Below are positions 26,635 to 35,000 of a stretch of 64,000 nt of DNA, piece by piece (positions within the stretch are counted from its first letter, which is position 1; every line of letters starts with the position of its first letter). The DNA lies in contig NZ_JALJEJ010000001.1 of the NCBI RefSeq assembly GCF_022953055.1, forward strand, positions 372,001 through 436,000, written 5' to 3'. The position numbers were made by a program, and so were the translations under genes. The notes under the pieces were generated by a model, which searched no databases, was not told the origin of the DNA, and saw only the letters and a list, made by a program, of their open reading frames with translations. This DNA comes from Mucilaginibacter straminoryzae. GTDB lineage: Bacteria > Bacteroidota > Bacteroidia > Sphingobacteriales > Sphingobacteriaceae.

Positions 26635-26709
26635 TGGGAGCAACAGGATTCGAACCTGTGACCCTCTGCTTGTAAGGCAGATGCTCTGAACCAGCTGAGC
26701 TATGCTCCC
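26635..26709 (-). tRNA. tRNA-Val (anticodon TAC)
   Basis: A complete 75-base cloverleaf on the - strand: acceptor GGGAGCA/TGCTCCC with discriminator A, D-arm GCTC/GAGC, anticodon arm CTGCC-TTACAAG-GGCAG-type with anticodon TAC, and T-arm ACAGG TTCGAAT CCTGT. The CCA end is not encoded. It reads GTA (and by wobble GTG) valine codons. It has a consensus promoter and its own terminator, so it is a single transcription unit. Confidence 0.95.
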
Positions 26710-26761
26710 GTTGTTTTCAAAGTCATTTTCTTTTCAGATATTTTCCTTTGTTTTGGGACTG

Positions 26762-26792
26762 CAAACATAGGAACTTCATTTATTTATTCAAA
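26762..26792 (-). promoter_or_regulatory. Consensus promoter of tRNA-Val
   Basis: TTTG (26789-26792), 19 bases, TATGTTTG (26762-26769) on the - strand: an exact fit to the Bacteroidota primary sigma pattern. It is 53 bases upstream of the mature tRNA. The 13-base string ACTGCAAACATAG that contains the -7 element recurs at 26861-26873 without a matching -33. Confidence 0.8.
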
Positions 26793-26912
26793 ATTATTTT
26801 TCAAAATTTTTTGAAGTGCCTGATATGCAGTGAAATAATTTTTTCTACACTAAAAAAGCAACTGCAAACATAGCTTACAGCATTGTTGTTATTAAATGAA
26901 AACAACTCAACT

Positions 26913-27185
26913 ATGACTGATTACACCAATAATAGCTTCCCCGAGGGCAGACAAGAATTCACTATTAACTATTCTGAACGCGAATTATCTGTTTGGGTAG
27001 AGAAAGAGGGTAACATCCTTCACCTTCATCTTGACAATAATACTTTTGCTGATCTTGAAATCCAGCAGGACGATAGTTTGAAGCAAATTTCGGGGCCGGA
27101 ACTACCTGCGTCGACTGTTGATTTTATTCGCAGAAAAGTACTAGAGAACGAGGCCGGGGATAGCGGCCGCGGTTCTGGTATATAA
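26913..27185 (+). CDS. Hypothetical protein (90 aa)
   Basis: I do not recognise a family. The frame is open from a TTG at 26883, but the ATG at 26913 is the natural start. The 90-residue product has no signal peptide or membrane segment, is acidic, and reads as alternating beta-strand-like segments (EFTINYSERELSVWVEK, ILHLHLDNNTF) followed by a short C-terminal helix with IRRKVLENE. It may be a small beta-sheet protein. It is followed by an intrinsic terminator and then closely by the AI-2E transporter gene. Confidence 0.65.
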   Translation: MTDYTNNSFPEGRQEFTINYSERELSVWVEKEGNILHLHLDNNTFADLEIQQDDSLKQISGPELPASTVDFIRRKVLENEAGDSGRGSGI

Positions 27186-27190
27186 CTTAC

Positions 27191-27213
27191 AGCCGGTATT
27201 GCCCGGCTTTTTT
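27191..27213 (+). terminator. Intrinsic terminator immediately before AI-2E gene
   Basis: AGCCGG/CCGGCT six-base stem, loop TATTGC, followed by TTTTTTCTTTTT. It begins five bases after the hypothetical gene stop, and its T-tract ends about 10 bases before the ATG of the next gene. Confidence 0.75.
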
Positions 27214-27223
27214 CTTTTTAAAT

Positions 27224-28312
27224 ATGCTACAGCTCAACAAGATCTTACGGATACTCGCCCTTATCTGCCTTTCTACACTGCTGCTTTATTTTGGCGCAAC
27301 GGTATTTATACCACTAACCTTTGGAGCTGTTTTCGCTATGTTACTGATGCCGCTCGGGTCATGGCTCGAAAAGAAAGGGTTTAACCGTGGCATCGCATCT
27401 GTTGCCTGTATTTTGGTTTTTACTTTATGCGCGGCGGGGTTAGTTTATCTGTTGCAGTGGCAGATCAGCGATTTGCTGAAAGATCTTTCGCAAATAGAAC
27501 AACGCTTTCAACAGTTAACGGATAGCCTGCAGCGCTACGCATCCGAGCATTTCGGTTTGTCTGTTCATCAGCAGAAGCAAATGATCAGGGAGCAGCAATC
27601 CGGCGGGATGGAGAAAGCAACCGGCATGGCCTGGTCTGCCTTTAGCAAATTTGCCGGACTGATGCTTGATACCGTGCTGGTGCTGGTCTACACCTTCTTG
27701 TTTCTTTACTTCCGCAGACATTTTAAAAATTTTGTCATCAGGCTTGTCGGAAACGAAGACCGCAAGAATACCCAGGTTATCCTTCAAAAAATAAGCGGCG
27801 TTACCCAGAGTTACCTCTCCGGTTTAGGGATGATGATTGTGATGCTTTGGGTGATGTACGGAATCGGCTTCAGCATTGTGGGGATAAAAGGCGCTATTCT
27901 TTTTGCCATATTATGCGGACTGCTGGAGATTATTCCTTTTATTGGAAATTTAACCGGCACCACCATTACAGTATTGATCACGCTGGCGCAGGGCGGCAGT
28001 ACCAATATGGTGCTTGGAGTATTGGCAACCTACGCTATCGTTCAGTTTACGCAAACCTACCTGCTGGAACCCCTGGTGGTAGGCCGTCAGGTAAATATTA
28101 ATCCGCTTTTTACCATCCTGATCATCGTAGTTGGTGAAGCCATCTGGGACATCGCCGGTATGATCTTAGCCATCCCGCTTTTAGGGATGTTTAAAGTGGT
28201 GTGCGACCACGTAACGCCACTGAATGCTTACGGCTACCTTATCGGTTCGGGGCAGCATGAACAAAAGGACGGGAATATTTTTAAAAAGCTTTTCGGACGA
28301 AAGGAAGATTAG
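27224..28312 (+). CDS. AI-2E/PerM-family transporter
   Basis: A 362-residue inner-membrane protein of the AI-2E (PerM/YdiK/YhhQ-like) family. Two hydrophobic helices near the start (LALICLSTLLLYFGATVFIPLTFGAVFAMLL), an amphipathic cytoplasmic stretch (about 85-130), then a dense block of helices with the family motifs ILFAILCGLLEIIPFIGN and the C-terminal LEPLVVGRQVNINPLF...GEAIWDIAGMILAIPLLG. The name derives from autoinducer-2 export, but members also move other solutes, so the substrate is unknown. The start is fixed by length and an A-rich upstream stretch. Its last codons overlap the recO stop on the other strand by four bases. Confidence 0.9.
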   Translation: MLQLNKILRILALICLSTLLLYFGATVFIPLTFGAVFAMLLMPLGSWLEKKGFNRGIASVACILVFTLCAAGLVYLLQWQISDLLKDLSQIEQRFQQLTDSLQRYASEHFGLSVHQQKQMIREQQSGGMEKATGMAWSAFSKFAGLMLDTVLVLVYTFLFLYFRRHFKNFVIRLVGNEDRKNTQVILQKISGVTQSYLSGLGMMIVMLWVMYGIGFSIVGIKGAILFAILCGLLEIIPFIGNLTGTTITVLITLAQGGSTNMVLGVLATYAIVQFTQTYLLEPLVVGRQVNINPLFTILIIVVGEAIWDIAGMILAIPLLGMFKVVCDHVTPLNAYGYLIGSGQHEQKDGNIFKKLFGRKED

Positions 28313-29034
28313 CCCAGTACTTCTTCCAGTATTTCGGCAGAACGGATATTGCCAAATCCTTCTACGTGCATCGCATAGTAATCCATCAACTTGCCGATCA
28401 GGTAACGACGTTCGGTATTGGTCAGTTTAAGCTCACCCATGGTATTAAAGCCGTACTGTAACAACCTGTAGAAGTTTTGTGTATGTGGTGAAGCCAGATA
28501 TTGTAGTCCTTCGGGTTTGTAGGGCAGAAATACACCGTCTTTTAAATCAAAATAGTCCGCATTGCCTGCGTTGGCAGCATCCGGGTAAAACCCCAGAAAG
28601 CGGGTTAGTTTTACCAGGAAGATGAGGTGGAAATTTACAAAGTTCTTTTCCTGGTGATCCAGCCATTCTATCGCCCTGAAAACGTACTCGAACAAATGTT
28701 CGTCCGGGATGTGTTGTTTAACGGCTTTGTACAGCACTTCATTCAAAAACATCACCATACAACTCTTCACCACGTCGTAAGGGATGCTGTTTAGCACCGG
28801 TGCGTTTTTTAGCTCCTTGATCCGCTGTACCGAGTTTTGATCTTTGTGGTAAACGATCATATCCAGCAGGTAGAGCGGCTGCAGCATGTTGCGCGAAATT
28901 TTAGCCTTTGGCTTTTTAACACCATTGATCAGGTAGGATTGCATGCCGAACTTCTCGGTAAATACCTGTACAATTACGCTGCTCTCCTGGTAATCCGTTA
29001 CCTTAAAAACTATTCCGCGGGTCTTGTGCAGCAT
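28309..29034 (-). CDS. recO: DNA repair protein RecO
   Basis: A 241-residue RecO, typical of Bacteroidota. The N-terminal OB-fold shows TRGIVFKVTDYQESSVIVQVFTEKFGMQSYLINGVKK, split here at the strand turns, followed by a helical C-terminal region. The Zn-finger cysteines of some RecO proteins are absent, as in many Bacteroidota. It helps RecR load RecA onto SSB-coated gaps. The gene starts in a TGATG overlap with the preceding dgkA-like gene, so the two are translationally coupled. Confidence 0.92.
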   Translation of the reverse strand: MLHKTRGIVFKVTDYQESSVIVQVFTEKFGMQSYLINGVKKPKAKISRNMLQPLYLLDMIVYHKDQNSVQRIKELKNAPVLNSIPYDVVKSCMVMFLNEVLYKAVKQHIPDEHLFEYVFRAIEWLDHQEKNFVNFHLIFLVKLTRFLGFYPDAANAGNADYFDLKDGVFLPYKPEGLQYLASPHTQNFYRLLQYGFNTMGELKLTNTERRYLIGKLMDYYAMHVEGFGNIRSAEILEEVLG

Positions 29035-29384
29035 CAGAAGAATAGTTTAGGGATAAAAATAATACCGCCAACCACTACCGCAAATATGGCTGATAAAAGT
29101 ACCGCCGCGGCAGAAACATCTTTTATGTGCCCGGCTTTAATGTTGTATCCGGGCGAAACCAGGTCGACCAGGATTTCAATAGCAGTGTTCAGTAACTCGG
29201 TGATCAGTACAAAGGCAATTGCGAAAGCCAGCCAGCACCATTCGTTCGCCGAAAGATGGAAATAAAGGCCTAACGTAATGGCGGTAAGCATAGCCACCAG
29301 GTGCACCCTGAAGTTTAACTGGGTTACAGCAGCATACTTTAAGCCGTTAAAAGCGTAGGTAAAGCCTTTTAAAAATTTCTTCAT
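29034..29384 (-). CDS. dgkA: DgkA-family diacylglycerol/undecaprenol kinase
   Basis: A 116-residue integral membrane lipid kinase of the prokaryotic DgkA/undecaprenol kinase family. A conserved N-terminus (FLKGFTYAFNGLKYAAVTQLNFRVH), three membrane helices, and the kinase motif ITELLNTAIEILVDLVS with the metal-binding ELLNTAIE are visible. It recycles diacylglycerol or makes undecaprenyl phosphate. The frame opens at a TTG at 29390, but the ATG at 29382-29384 gives the usual MKKFLKGF start. A -7 element TACATTTG (29393-29400) sits only 8 bases upstream, so the transcript may be almost leaderless. Confidence 0.9.
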   Translation of the reverse strand: MKKFLKGFTYAFNGLKYAAVTQLNFRVHLVAMLTAITLGLYFHLSANEWCWLAFAIAFVLITELLNTAIEILVDLVSPGYNIKAGHIKDVSAAAVLLSAIFAVVVGGIIFIPKLFF

Positions 29385-29501
29385 CAGCAAAACAAATGTA
29401 GGATTAATCTATAACCCCTCCTAAACGGCAAAGCCCTCATGAGCATCTAAAACGAGTACGGCGAATAATCCCCTACGCCAGCAAGCGGAAAGACTTTTAT
29501 T

Positions 29502-29533
29502 CCCTCTCCTTTTGGAGAGGGTTAGGTAGAGGT
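29502..29533. repeat. Interspersed hairpin repeat, copy 1
   Basis: CCCTCTCC-TTTT-GGAGAGGG hairpin followed by TTAGGTAGAGGT. Related hairpins with the same TTAGG tail occur at 32885 and 49154. The rest of the 29385-29652 gap holds no gene. Confidence 0.6.
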
Positions 29534-29624
29534 CAATATTACTATCATATCTAATACTACAGTATTATCCTACGCGTTAATGTCACAATATTATCGATGG
29601 CTCAACGCATTTCAGACATTTTTG

Positions 29625-29632
29625 TAGTTTTG
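29625..29632 (+). promoter_or_regulatory. -7 element for the MMPL gene
   Basis: TAGTTTTG, 21 bases before the ATG, matches TAnnTTTG. No clear -33 TTTG. Confidence 0.35.
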
Positions 29633-29652
29633 CCGGCTGTTATTCTTTACGC

Positions 29653-32004
29653 ATGATCTGGAAAAAGCTTGCTGGCGTTATTCTCAAAAACAGGCCGGCA
29701 GTCATTATCATAGTTACCCTTCTGAGTGTATTTATGGGATGGAAGGCGAGCAAAGTACGCCTTACCTACAACGCAGGAAAAGTTTTGCCCGTTACCGATT
29801 CGGCCTATATCCGTTTTACTAAATTTCAGAAAAAGTTTGGTCAGGATGGTACGGCATTGGTACTGGGGATACAATCAGACAGGTTATTTCAGCAGGATGT
29901 TTTTAACGGCTGGTACCTGCTCGGCACCCAGGTACAGCACCTGAAGGGCATTAAAGCAGTCATTTCTCTTGCTAATATTTACGATCTGCAAAAGGATACT
30001 GCCCTGCACCGTTTTGTATTGCAGCCATTGGTGACCAAACCGTTAGCTACACAGGATGGGGTAGACAGCGTTAAAGCGCATGTGCTGAATTTGCCGTTTT
30101 ATGATGGCATGATGCTAAGCCAGGACCATCGATCTACGCTGATGGCCATAACGTTTGATACCAAAATTGTCAATTCTCCGGCACGGGTGCCTATCGTCAA
30201 CCAGATTGTAAGGCTGAGTAAGCAATTTGAGCTGAAACATAATATCAAAGTACATGTATCCGGTCTTCCGCTGATCCGTACCGTGGTGAGCGATCTGGTT
30301 TCGCACGAATTTGCGCTATTCCTGGGGCTTTCCCTTTTGATCACCGCTATTATCCTGGTGGTGTTTTTCCGTACGGTATACGCGGTTATCTTCCCGGTAC
30401 TGGTGGTGATGCTCGGCGTGGTATGGAGCCTCGGTTTATTGGTATTAAATCACTATAACATCACCCTGCTAACCGGCATTATTCCGCCGTTGGTGGTAGT
30501 GATCGGTATACCTAACAGTATTTTTATCCTGAACAAGTACTACCGCGAATACGGACTTACAGGCGATAAAATGCAAGCTTTGTATGTGGTGATAGAAAAG
30601 GTGGGCATTACTACTTTTATCGCCAACGTAACTACTGCTATCGGCTTTGCGGTGCTTTGCTTTACCAATAGTCAATTACTAACCGAGTTTGGCCTGGTAG
30701 CATCGTTGAGTATTATGGCCACATTTGCGCTTAGCCTGGTGCTCATCCCCGTTATCTTCAGCTATTTGCCAGATCCAAAGCCCAAGCAAAGCGGCATTAA
30801 AGATCAGCCGGTGCTGCACCGTGTGTTGAACTTTATCGATCACCTTGTTCATCATAAAAGGCCTGCGATATATTTTGGAACCGCAGCATTGGTTGTCGTT
30901 TGTTTTTACGGTATGAGCCGCATTAACGTGAATGGTTACATTGTTGACGACCTGCCAAAGTCGAGCGCAATTATTACCGACCTGCGCTTTTTCGAAAAGA
31001 ACTTTAAGGGCGTGCTTCCGCTGGAAGTAAGTGTAGAATCTAAACGTAAGAACGGGTTGATGAACCTTGCCACCATGCGTAAAGTGGAACGGTTAGAGAA
31101 GCTGATTTCGTCTTACCCCGAATTCAGCCGTTCGCTGTCGCTGATACAGGTGCTGAAATTTTCTACCCAGTCTTTTTATAATGGCAACCCGGAATATTAC
31201 CGCCTGCCAGACAACATTGACCAGAACTTTATTTTAAGCTATGCGGCCAACAGCGGTAAGAACAACAATAACACGCTTAAAAACTATCTGGATAGCACCA
31301 AGCAGACCACACGCATTAGCTTCCAGATGGTGGATGCTGGATCAAAAAAACTAAACCAACTGTTTGAAGAATTGCAGCCAAGGATAGATTCTATTTTCAA
31401 TCCAAAGAACTTCCATGTAGAACTAACCGGCTCGAGCGTTATTTTTGTTAAGGGCAACAATTACCTGGTGAAAAACCTGTACGAAAGCCTGGCTTGGGCC
31501 GTCGTATTGATTGGTTTGGTGATGTGGGTATTGTTCCGCGGTATTAAAATGATCGCCATTTCCTTACTGCCCAACCTGATACCGTTGGTGATTACCGCGG
31601 GTATTATGGGTTTTTGCGGCATCCCGCTTAAGCCATCCACCATCCTGATCTTTAGTATCGCGATGGGCATCTCTTCAGACCAGACTATTTATTTCCTTAC
31701 CCGTTACCGCCAGGAACTGCATTTGACCGGTAAAAGTGTTTCGCAGGTAGTGTCTGATACGATTCGCGAAACAGGTATCAGCATGATCTATATTGCGACT
31801 ATCCTGTTCTTTGGTTTTGGCATTTTTGCCGCGTCTACCTTTGGCGGTACGGTTGCTTTAGGGATATTACTTTCGGTAACTTTGCTGATTGCCATGATCA
31901 CCAATCTAACGCTGCTTCCGGCATTTCTTTTAAGCGTAGAAAAACGTAAGAAACGGGAAGACGTTACAGAGCCTGTTGCCGAAATGGAAGCGCCGGTTTT
32001 GTAA
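29653..32004 (+). CDS. RND/MMPL-family membrane transporter
   Basis: A 783-residue inner-membrane protein with two repeats of one helix, a large periplasmic domain and five helices, the MMPL/HAE3-like RND layout. First half: helix at about 12-30, periplasmic domain to about 215, helix bundle containing GIIPPLVVVIGIPNSIFILNKY; second half: helix at about 400, periplasmic domain to about 610, bundle containing STILIFSIAMGISSDQTIYFLTRYR, with the charged Asp typical of proton-coupled members. HAE3/MMPL proteins move lipids or hopanoid-like compounds; the cargo here is unknown. The downstream SDR-like gene starts 34 bases after the stop. Confidence 0.88.
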   Translation: MIWKKLAGVILKNRPAVIIIVTLLSVFMGWKASKVRLTYNAGKVLPVTDSAYIRFTKFQKKFGQDGTALVLGIQSDRLFQQDVFNGWYLLGTQVQHLKGIKAVISLANIYDLQKDTALHRFVLQPLVTKPLATQDGVDSVKAHVLNLPFYDGMMLSQDHRSTLMAITFDTKIVNSPARVPIVNQIVRLSKQFELKHNIKVHVSGLPLIRTVVSDLVSHEFALFLGLSLLITAIILVVFFRTVYAVIFPVLVVMLGVVWSLGLLVLNHYNITLLTGIIPPLVVVIGIPNSIFILNKYYREYGLTGDKMQALYVVIEKVGITTFIANVTTAIGFAVLCFTNSQLLTEFGLVASLSIMATFALSLVLIPVIFSYLPDPKPKQSGIKDQPVLHRVLNFIDHLVHHKRPAIYFGTAALVVVCFYGMSRINVNGYIVDDLPKSSAIITDLRFFEKNFKGVLPLEVSVESKRKNGLMNLATMRKVERLEKLISSYPEFSRSLSLIQVLKFSTQSFYNGNPEYYRLPDNIDQNFILSYAANSGKNNNNTLKNYLDSTKQTTRISFQMVDAGSKKLNQLFEELQPRIDSIFNPKNFHVELTGSSVIFVKGNNYLVKNLYESLAWAVVLIGLVMWVLFRGIKMIAISLLPNLIPLVITAGIMGFCGIPLKPSTILIFSIAMGISSDQTIYFLTRYRQELHLTGKSVSQVVSDTIRETGISMIYIATILFFGFGIFAASTFGGTVALGILLSVTLLIAMITNLTLLPAFLLSVEKRKKREDVTEPVAEMEAPVL

Positions 32005-32038
32005 ACACCAAACAACTCCGAATGTTATCTTTATCGTT

Positions 32039-32815
32039 ATGGATCTTCAATTAAACGGAAAGGTAGCCATTGTACTAGCCGCCAGTAAGGGTTTGGGTAA
32101 AGCAATTGCTACGGCATTAGCAGCCGAAGGGGCTCAGGTAGTCATCAGTTCGCGCAGCAAAGAGCAGTTAGATTTAGCCGCTAAAGAGATCGAATTACAA
32201 ACGGGAGCTATAGTGACCAGTGTTCCGGCTGATGTGTCTAATCCGGCTGATGTTGAAAAACTGATTGCTGATACGGCAGAGCGTTTTGGCCGTATCGATA
32301 TTTTAATCAATAACACTGGCGGCCCGCCGTTTGATCTGTTCGAGAACTTCGATGATACGCATTGGGAAAAGGCCTTCAATGATATCCTATTGGCTTTTGC
32401 GCGTAACAGCCGCCTGGTGTTGCCACATATGCGCAAAGCTGGCTCGGGTAGAATTATCAATATCATCAGCGGGTCGGTGAAGTCGGTTTTGCAAAACTCG
32501 GTACTGTCTACCGCCATGCGGATGGGGGTAGTAGGTATGGCAAAAATGATGGCCGACGAACTCGGTCCGGATAATATTACGGTAAATAACGTAGCGCCCG
32601 GGCTGATCCTTACCGACCGGATTAAACATACCTTACCCAAAGGTGTAGACACTGATGAAGCCATAAAAGAAAAAGCCAAAGCCATTCCATTGCGCCGTAT
32701 TGGCAAACCCGAAGAATTTGCCGCCATGGTGGCTTTCTTAGCGTCAGAACAAGCTGCCTACATTACCGGCACCACTATTTCTGTCGATGGCGGTGCAAGC
32801 AGGAGTATTTTGTAG
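32039..32815 (+). CDS. SDR-fold protein lacking the catalytic Tyr-Lys
   Basis: A 258-residue Rossmann-fold protein similar to 3-oxoacyl-ACP reductases. The open frame extends upstream into the MMPL gene, but ATG at 32039 begins the normal SDR N-terminus. The cofactor motif is altered (LAASKGLG instead of TGxxxGxG), NNTGG replaces NNAG, and although a serine is present in IISGS (about Ser144), the Tyr-x-x-x-Lys pair is missing: the aligned positions read Ser157 and Arg161 in LSTAMRMGVVG. The C-terminus AAYITGTTISVDGG is canonical. A subgroup of SDR-like proteins with these changes is known. It may be a weak, different or non-catalytic member. Probably co-transcribed with the MMPL gene. Confidence 0.88.
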   Translation: MDLQLNGKVAIVLAASKGLGKAIATALAAEGAQVVISSRSKEQLDLAAKEIELQTGAIVTSVPADVSNPADVEKLIADTAERFGRIDILINNTGGPPFDLFENFDDTHWEKAFNDILLAFARNSRLVLPHMRKAGSGRIINIISGSVKSVLQNSVLSTAMRMGVVGMAKMMADELGPDNITVNNVAPGLILTDRIKHTLPKGVDTDEAIKEKAKAIPLRRIGKPEEFAAMVAFLASEQAAYITGTTISVDGGASRSIL

Positions 32816-32840
32816 GGACCTTATAATCTTAAAACACTAT

Positions 32841-32867
32841 GTCATTGCGAACGCAGTGTGGCAATCT
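32841..32867. repeat. 27-base direct repeat, copy 1
   Basis: Begins GTCATTGCGAACG and ends GTGTGGCAATCT; identical to 33094-33120. It has an internal imperfect palindrome (ATTGCGA...GGCAAT) typical of REP-like elements of Bacteroidota. Confidence 0.75.
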
Positions 32868-32884
32868 GCCCCTGTTCTTACTTT

Positions 32885-32906
32885 CCCTCTTGAGAGGGGT
32901 TAGGGG
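32885..32906. repeat. Interspersed hairpin repeat, copy 2
   Basis: CCCTCT-TG-AGAGGG palindrome followed by GTTAGGGG, the same design as copies at 29502 and 49154. Confidence 0.55.
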
Positions 32907-33093
32907 CGTGTTTTTACATGATAGTGAAAGACACGAAGTATTGTGTCTCTACAGAAACTAAAGGATTGCCTTACTTAGCTTGCAAAAAAATCTTCCTTGC
33001 CTTCGTTTGTAACGTGTGCTTCGTGTCATGAGCGATTGAATCGCTTTGTTTTTATAGGCACGCGTTGCAAACGCGCGCCAGATAAAAAGTTGT

Positions 33094-33120
33094 GTCATTG
33101 CGAACGCAGTGTGGCAATCT
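33094..33120. repeat. 27-base direct repeat, copy 2
   Basis: Identical to 32841-32867 over all 27 bases. The two copies lie 253 bases apart in direct orientation. Confidence 0.75.
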
Positions 33121-33159
33121 CTTATGAGTTAATAGTTAGATCGCCGCATTCCTGTCTCA

Positions 33160-34881
33160 TTACAACCCCATCCCAGTTGTAAAAAACGTATTGATGGTTA
33201 CCGGCAGTTTACCGCTTGGTTTCAGTTGTTTGCTTAAAACCTTTGCCGCGGCACGCTGCATAAAATCATCCTTTTGATAACCGACGATCAATGCGCCTGC
33301 CTTTTCTATACCCGGCAGACCTGCAATCGTGTAAGGGTTGGCAAAAACGCTGATCGCAGTATTTGGCATTGCCGCCAGTTCGGCGATAAAGAGTTTCAGG
33401 TTACTGCTGTAATCGAGTTTGCTCCCCGGGCGTAGGCGGCTATCATGAGTACTTACTATGATTTGTTGATATTCTTTTAAACCGTTCATAAAAGCCCTCA
33501 TCATAGGCACCTGCATATCTTTTGGCACCATCATTACCTTACTATTGGTAAAGTAATGGCCAAGTTCCTGCTGAAAAGGCGTCAGGACATCTGCGCCAAT
33601 GCTAATGATAGCGGTACTTTTGGCCGGGTCGAAAGCATTAATCAGGCTATCGCCTTTTAAGAGTGTAACCGCGGCATCTGCCAGGGTTTGGATCAATTGT
33701 TTGGCTTCTGGCGTATTAATTTCCTGCGAAAAGTTTTCAGGGTTAGCAGGCTGATAATGGTTTAACCCCGCCCAGTACTTCGCCGCCAGTATCTTTTTAA
33801 CCCGTGCCTCAAATTCCTGTTCAGATACCAGCCCTTTATGTATCGCCTTTCGGATCAATTTGTCGGCACGTTTAGAGTTTTCAGATAGTTCAAGGATATC
33901 ATTCCCCGCAATAAATGCTTTCACATCGGCTTCGCCGTTCGGGAAATATTTCACAACCCCTTTCATTTCCATGGCGTCAGAAACCACCAATCCCTTAAAG
34001 CCTAACGAGTCTTTCAGTAGCCCTGTGATGATAGGGCGCGAAAGGGTAGAAGGAAGTTTGGGAGTGGGGTCAAGCGCCGGGATATTCATATGGGCCACCA
34101 TCACGCCGCTGATACCTGCGGCGATGGCTTGTTTAAATGGATATTCTTCGAGCGAATCCAGCCGTTGACGGGTAAAGGGCAGTTGGGGAAGGTCCTGGTG
34201 CGAATCTACATTGGTATCGCCGTGACCGGGGAAGTGCTTGGCTGTCGTGATCAGTCCTTCGCTTTGCATGCCCTGCATATAAGCAATGCCCTTCTGTGCT
34301 ACATTTACTTTATCGTCGCCAAACGAACGGTAGTTGATCACCGGGTTTGCCGGGTTGTTATTCACATCCATATCTGGCGCAAAGTTGATGTGCATGCCCA
34401 GTCGTTTAAACTGGCGGGCCACTTCCTGCCCCATTTTATAAATCAGGTTGTTATCGCGGATGGCACCCAGTGTCATCTGGTAGGGGAAAGACAGCGTTGA
34501 ATCCAGGCGCATTCCTAAACCCCATTCGCCATCCATCGCAATCAGGAGTGGTACATCTGAAAGCTTTTGATAGGTGTTACTCAGGTTCAGCTGCCTGCCC
34601 GGCCCGCCCTGGAAGAATACCACGCCGCCCAGGTGTTCATTTTTAATCACCTGACCAACAGAATCGGAATAGGCTTGGCCTCGATTAGTATGTGCCCGGA
34701 CGAAGATCATCTGCGCTACGCGCTGCCGCAGGCTCATCTTATCGTAAACAGAATCCATCCATTGGTTCTGTGCAGTGATACTGCTTATAAAGGATTTTTG
34801 TTGTGCATTAGCTTGAAAACTAATGAAATAGATAGGCAAAGAGAGGATGAAGTAATAACTTTTCTTAAAAATGGTAATCAT
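33160..34881 (-). CDS. GH3 beta-N-acetylhexosaminidase (NagZ-like)
   Basis: A 573-residue exported GH3 enzyme. The ATG at 34879-34881 gives a clear signal peptide (MITIFKKSYYFILSLPIYFISFQANAQ); upstream in-frame starts would bury it. The barrel domain (about 45-380) has the NagZ hallmark KHFPGHGDTNVDSH, in which Asp226 and His228 form the acid/base dyad special to NagZ-type enzymes, and the nucleophile Asp302 in VVSDAMEMKGV. A C-terminal alpha/beta domain follows. It removes beta-linked GlcNAc, typically from peptidoglycan muropeptides, here probably in the periplasm or outside. In some Bacteroidota this protein is fused to a serine beta-lactamase-like domain; that part is absent here. Confidence 0.93.
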   Translation of the reverse strand: MITIFKKSYYFILSLPIYFISFQANAQQKSFISSITAQNQWMDSVYDKMSLRQRVAQMIFVRAHTNRGQAYSDSVGQVIKNEHLGGVVFFQGGPGRQLNLSNTYQKLSDVPLLIAMDGEWGLGMRLDSTLSFPYQMTLGAIRDNNLIYKMGQEVARQFKRLGMHINFAPDMDVNNNPANPVINYRSFGDDKVNVAQKGIAYMQGMQSEGLITTAKHFPGHGDTNVDSHQDLPQLPFTRQRLDSLEEYPFKQAIAAGISGVMVAHMNIPALDPTPKLPSTLSRPIITGLLKDSLGFKGLVVSDAMEMKGVVKYFPNGEADVKAFIAGNDILELSENSKRADKLIRKAIHKGLVSEQEFEARVKKILAAKYWAGLNHYQPANPENFSQEINTPEAKQLIQTLADAAVTLLKGDSLINAFDPAKSTAIISIGADVLTPFQQELGHYFTNSKVMMVPKDMQVPMMRAFMNGLKEYQQIIVSTHDSRLRPGSKLDYSSNLKLFIAELAAMPNTAISVFANPYTIAGLPGIEKAGALIVGYQKDDFMQRAAAKVLSKQLKPSGKLPVTINTFFTTGMGL

Positions 34882-35000
34882 AAACGGATGAACAAAGGAT
34901 CGGAACATTGGTGTGTCGATTAAAAAATTTAACACCAAATAAACCTTTTTGATTAAAGGCTCTCTAAAAATAGATTTTAAGAACTAAAGTGAACACAACT

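Larger units (their letters stand above)
32816..33159. other. Repeat-rich intergenic region
   Basis: No convincing gene in 344 bases. The region is a mosaic of short palindromes: the 27-base repeat (two exact copies), a CCCTCT/AGAGGG hairpin, AGACAC/GTGTCT at about 32930-32950, AGCGATT/AATCGCT near 33030 and a GC-rich palindrome around 33057-33078. Confidence 0.6.

Noticed and set aside
26500..26760. Attachment site or integrase at tRNA-Val
   Set aside because: No integrase gene and no second copy of the tRNA 3' end found by eye in the window.
32134..32727. 197-codon open frame on the - strand inside the SDR gene
   Set aside because: Antisense to an SDR fold with conserved motifs and with no recognisable content.
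34090..34500. 136-codon open frame opposite nagZ
   Set aside because: Covers the conserved KHFPGHGDT region on the other strand; no support.
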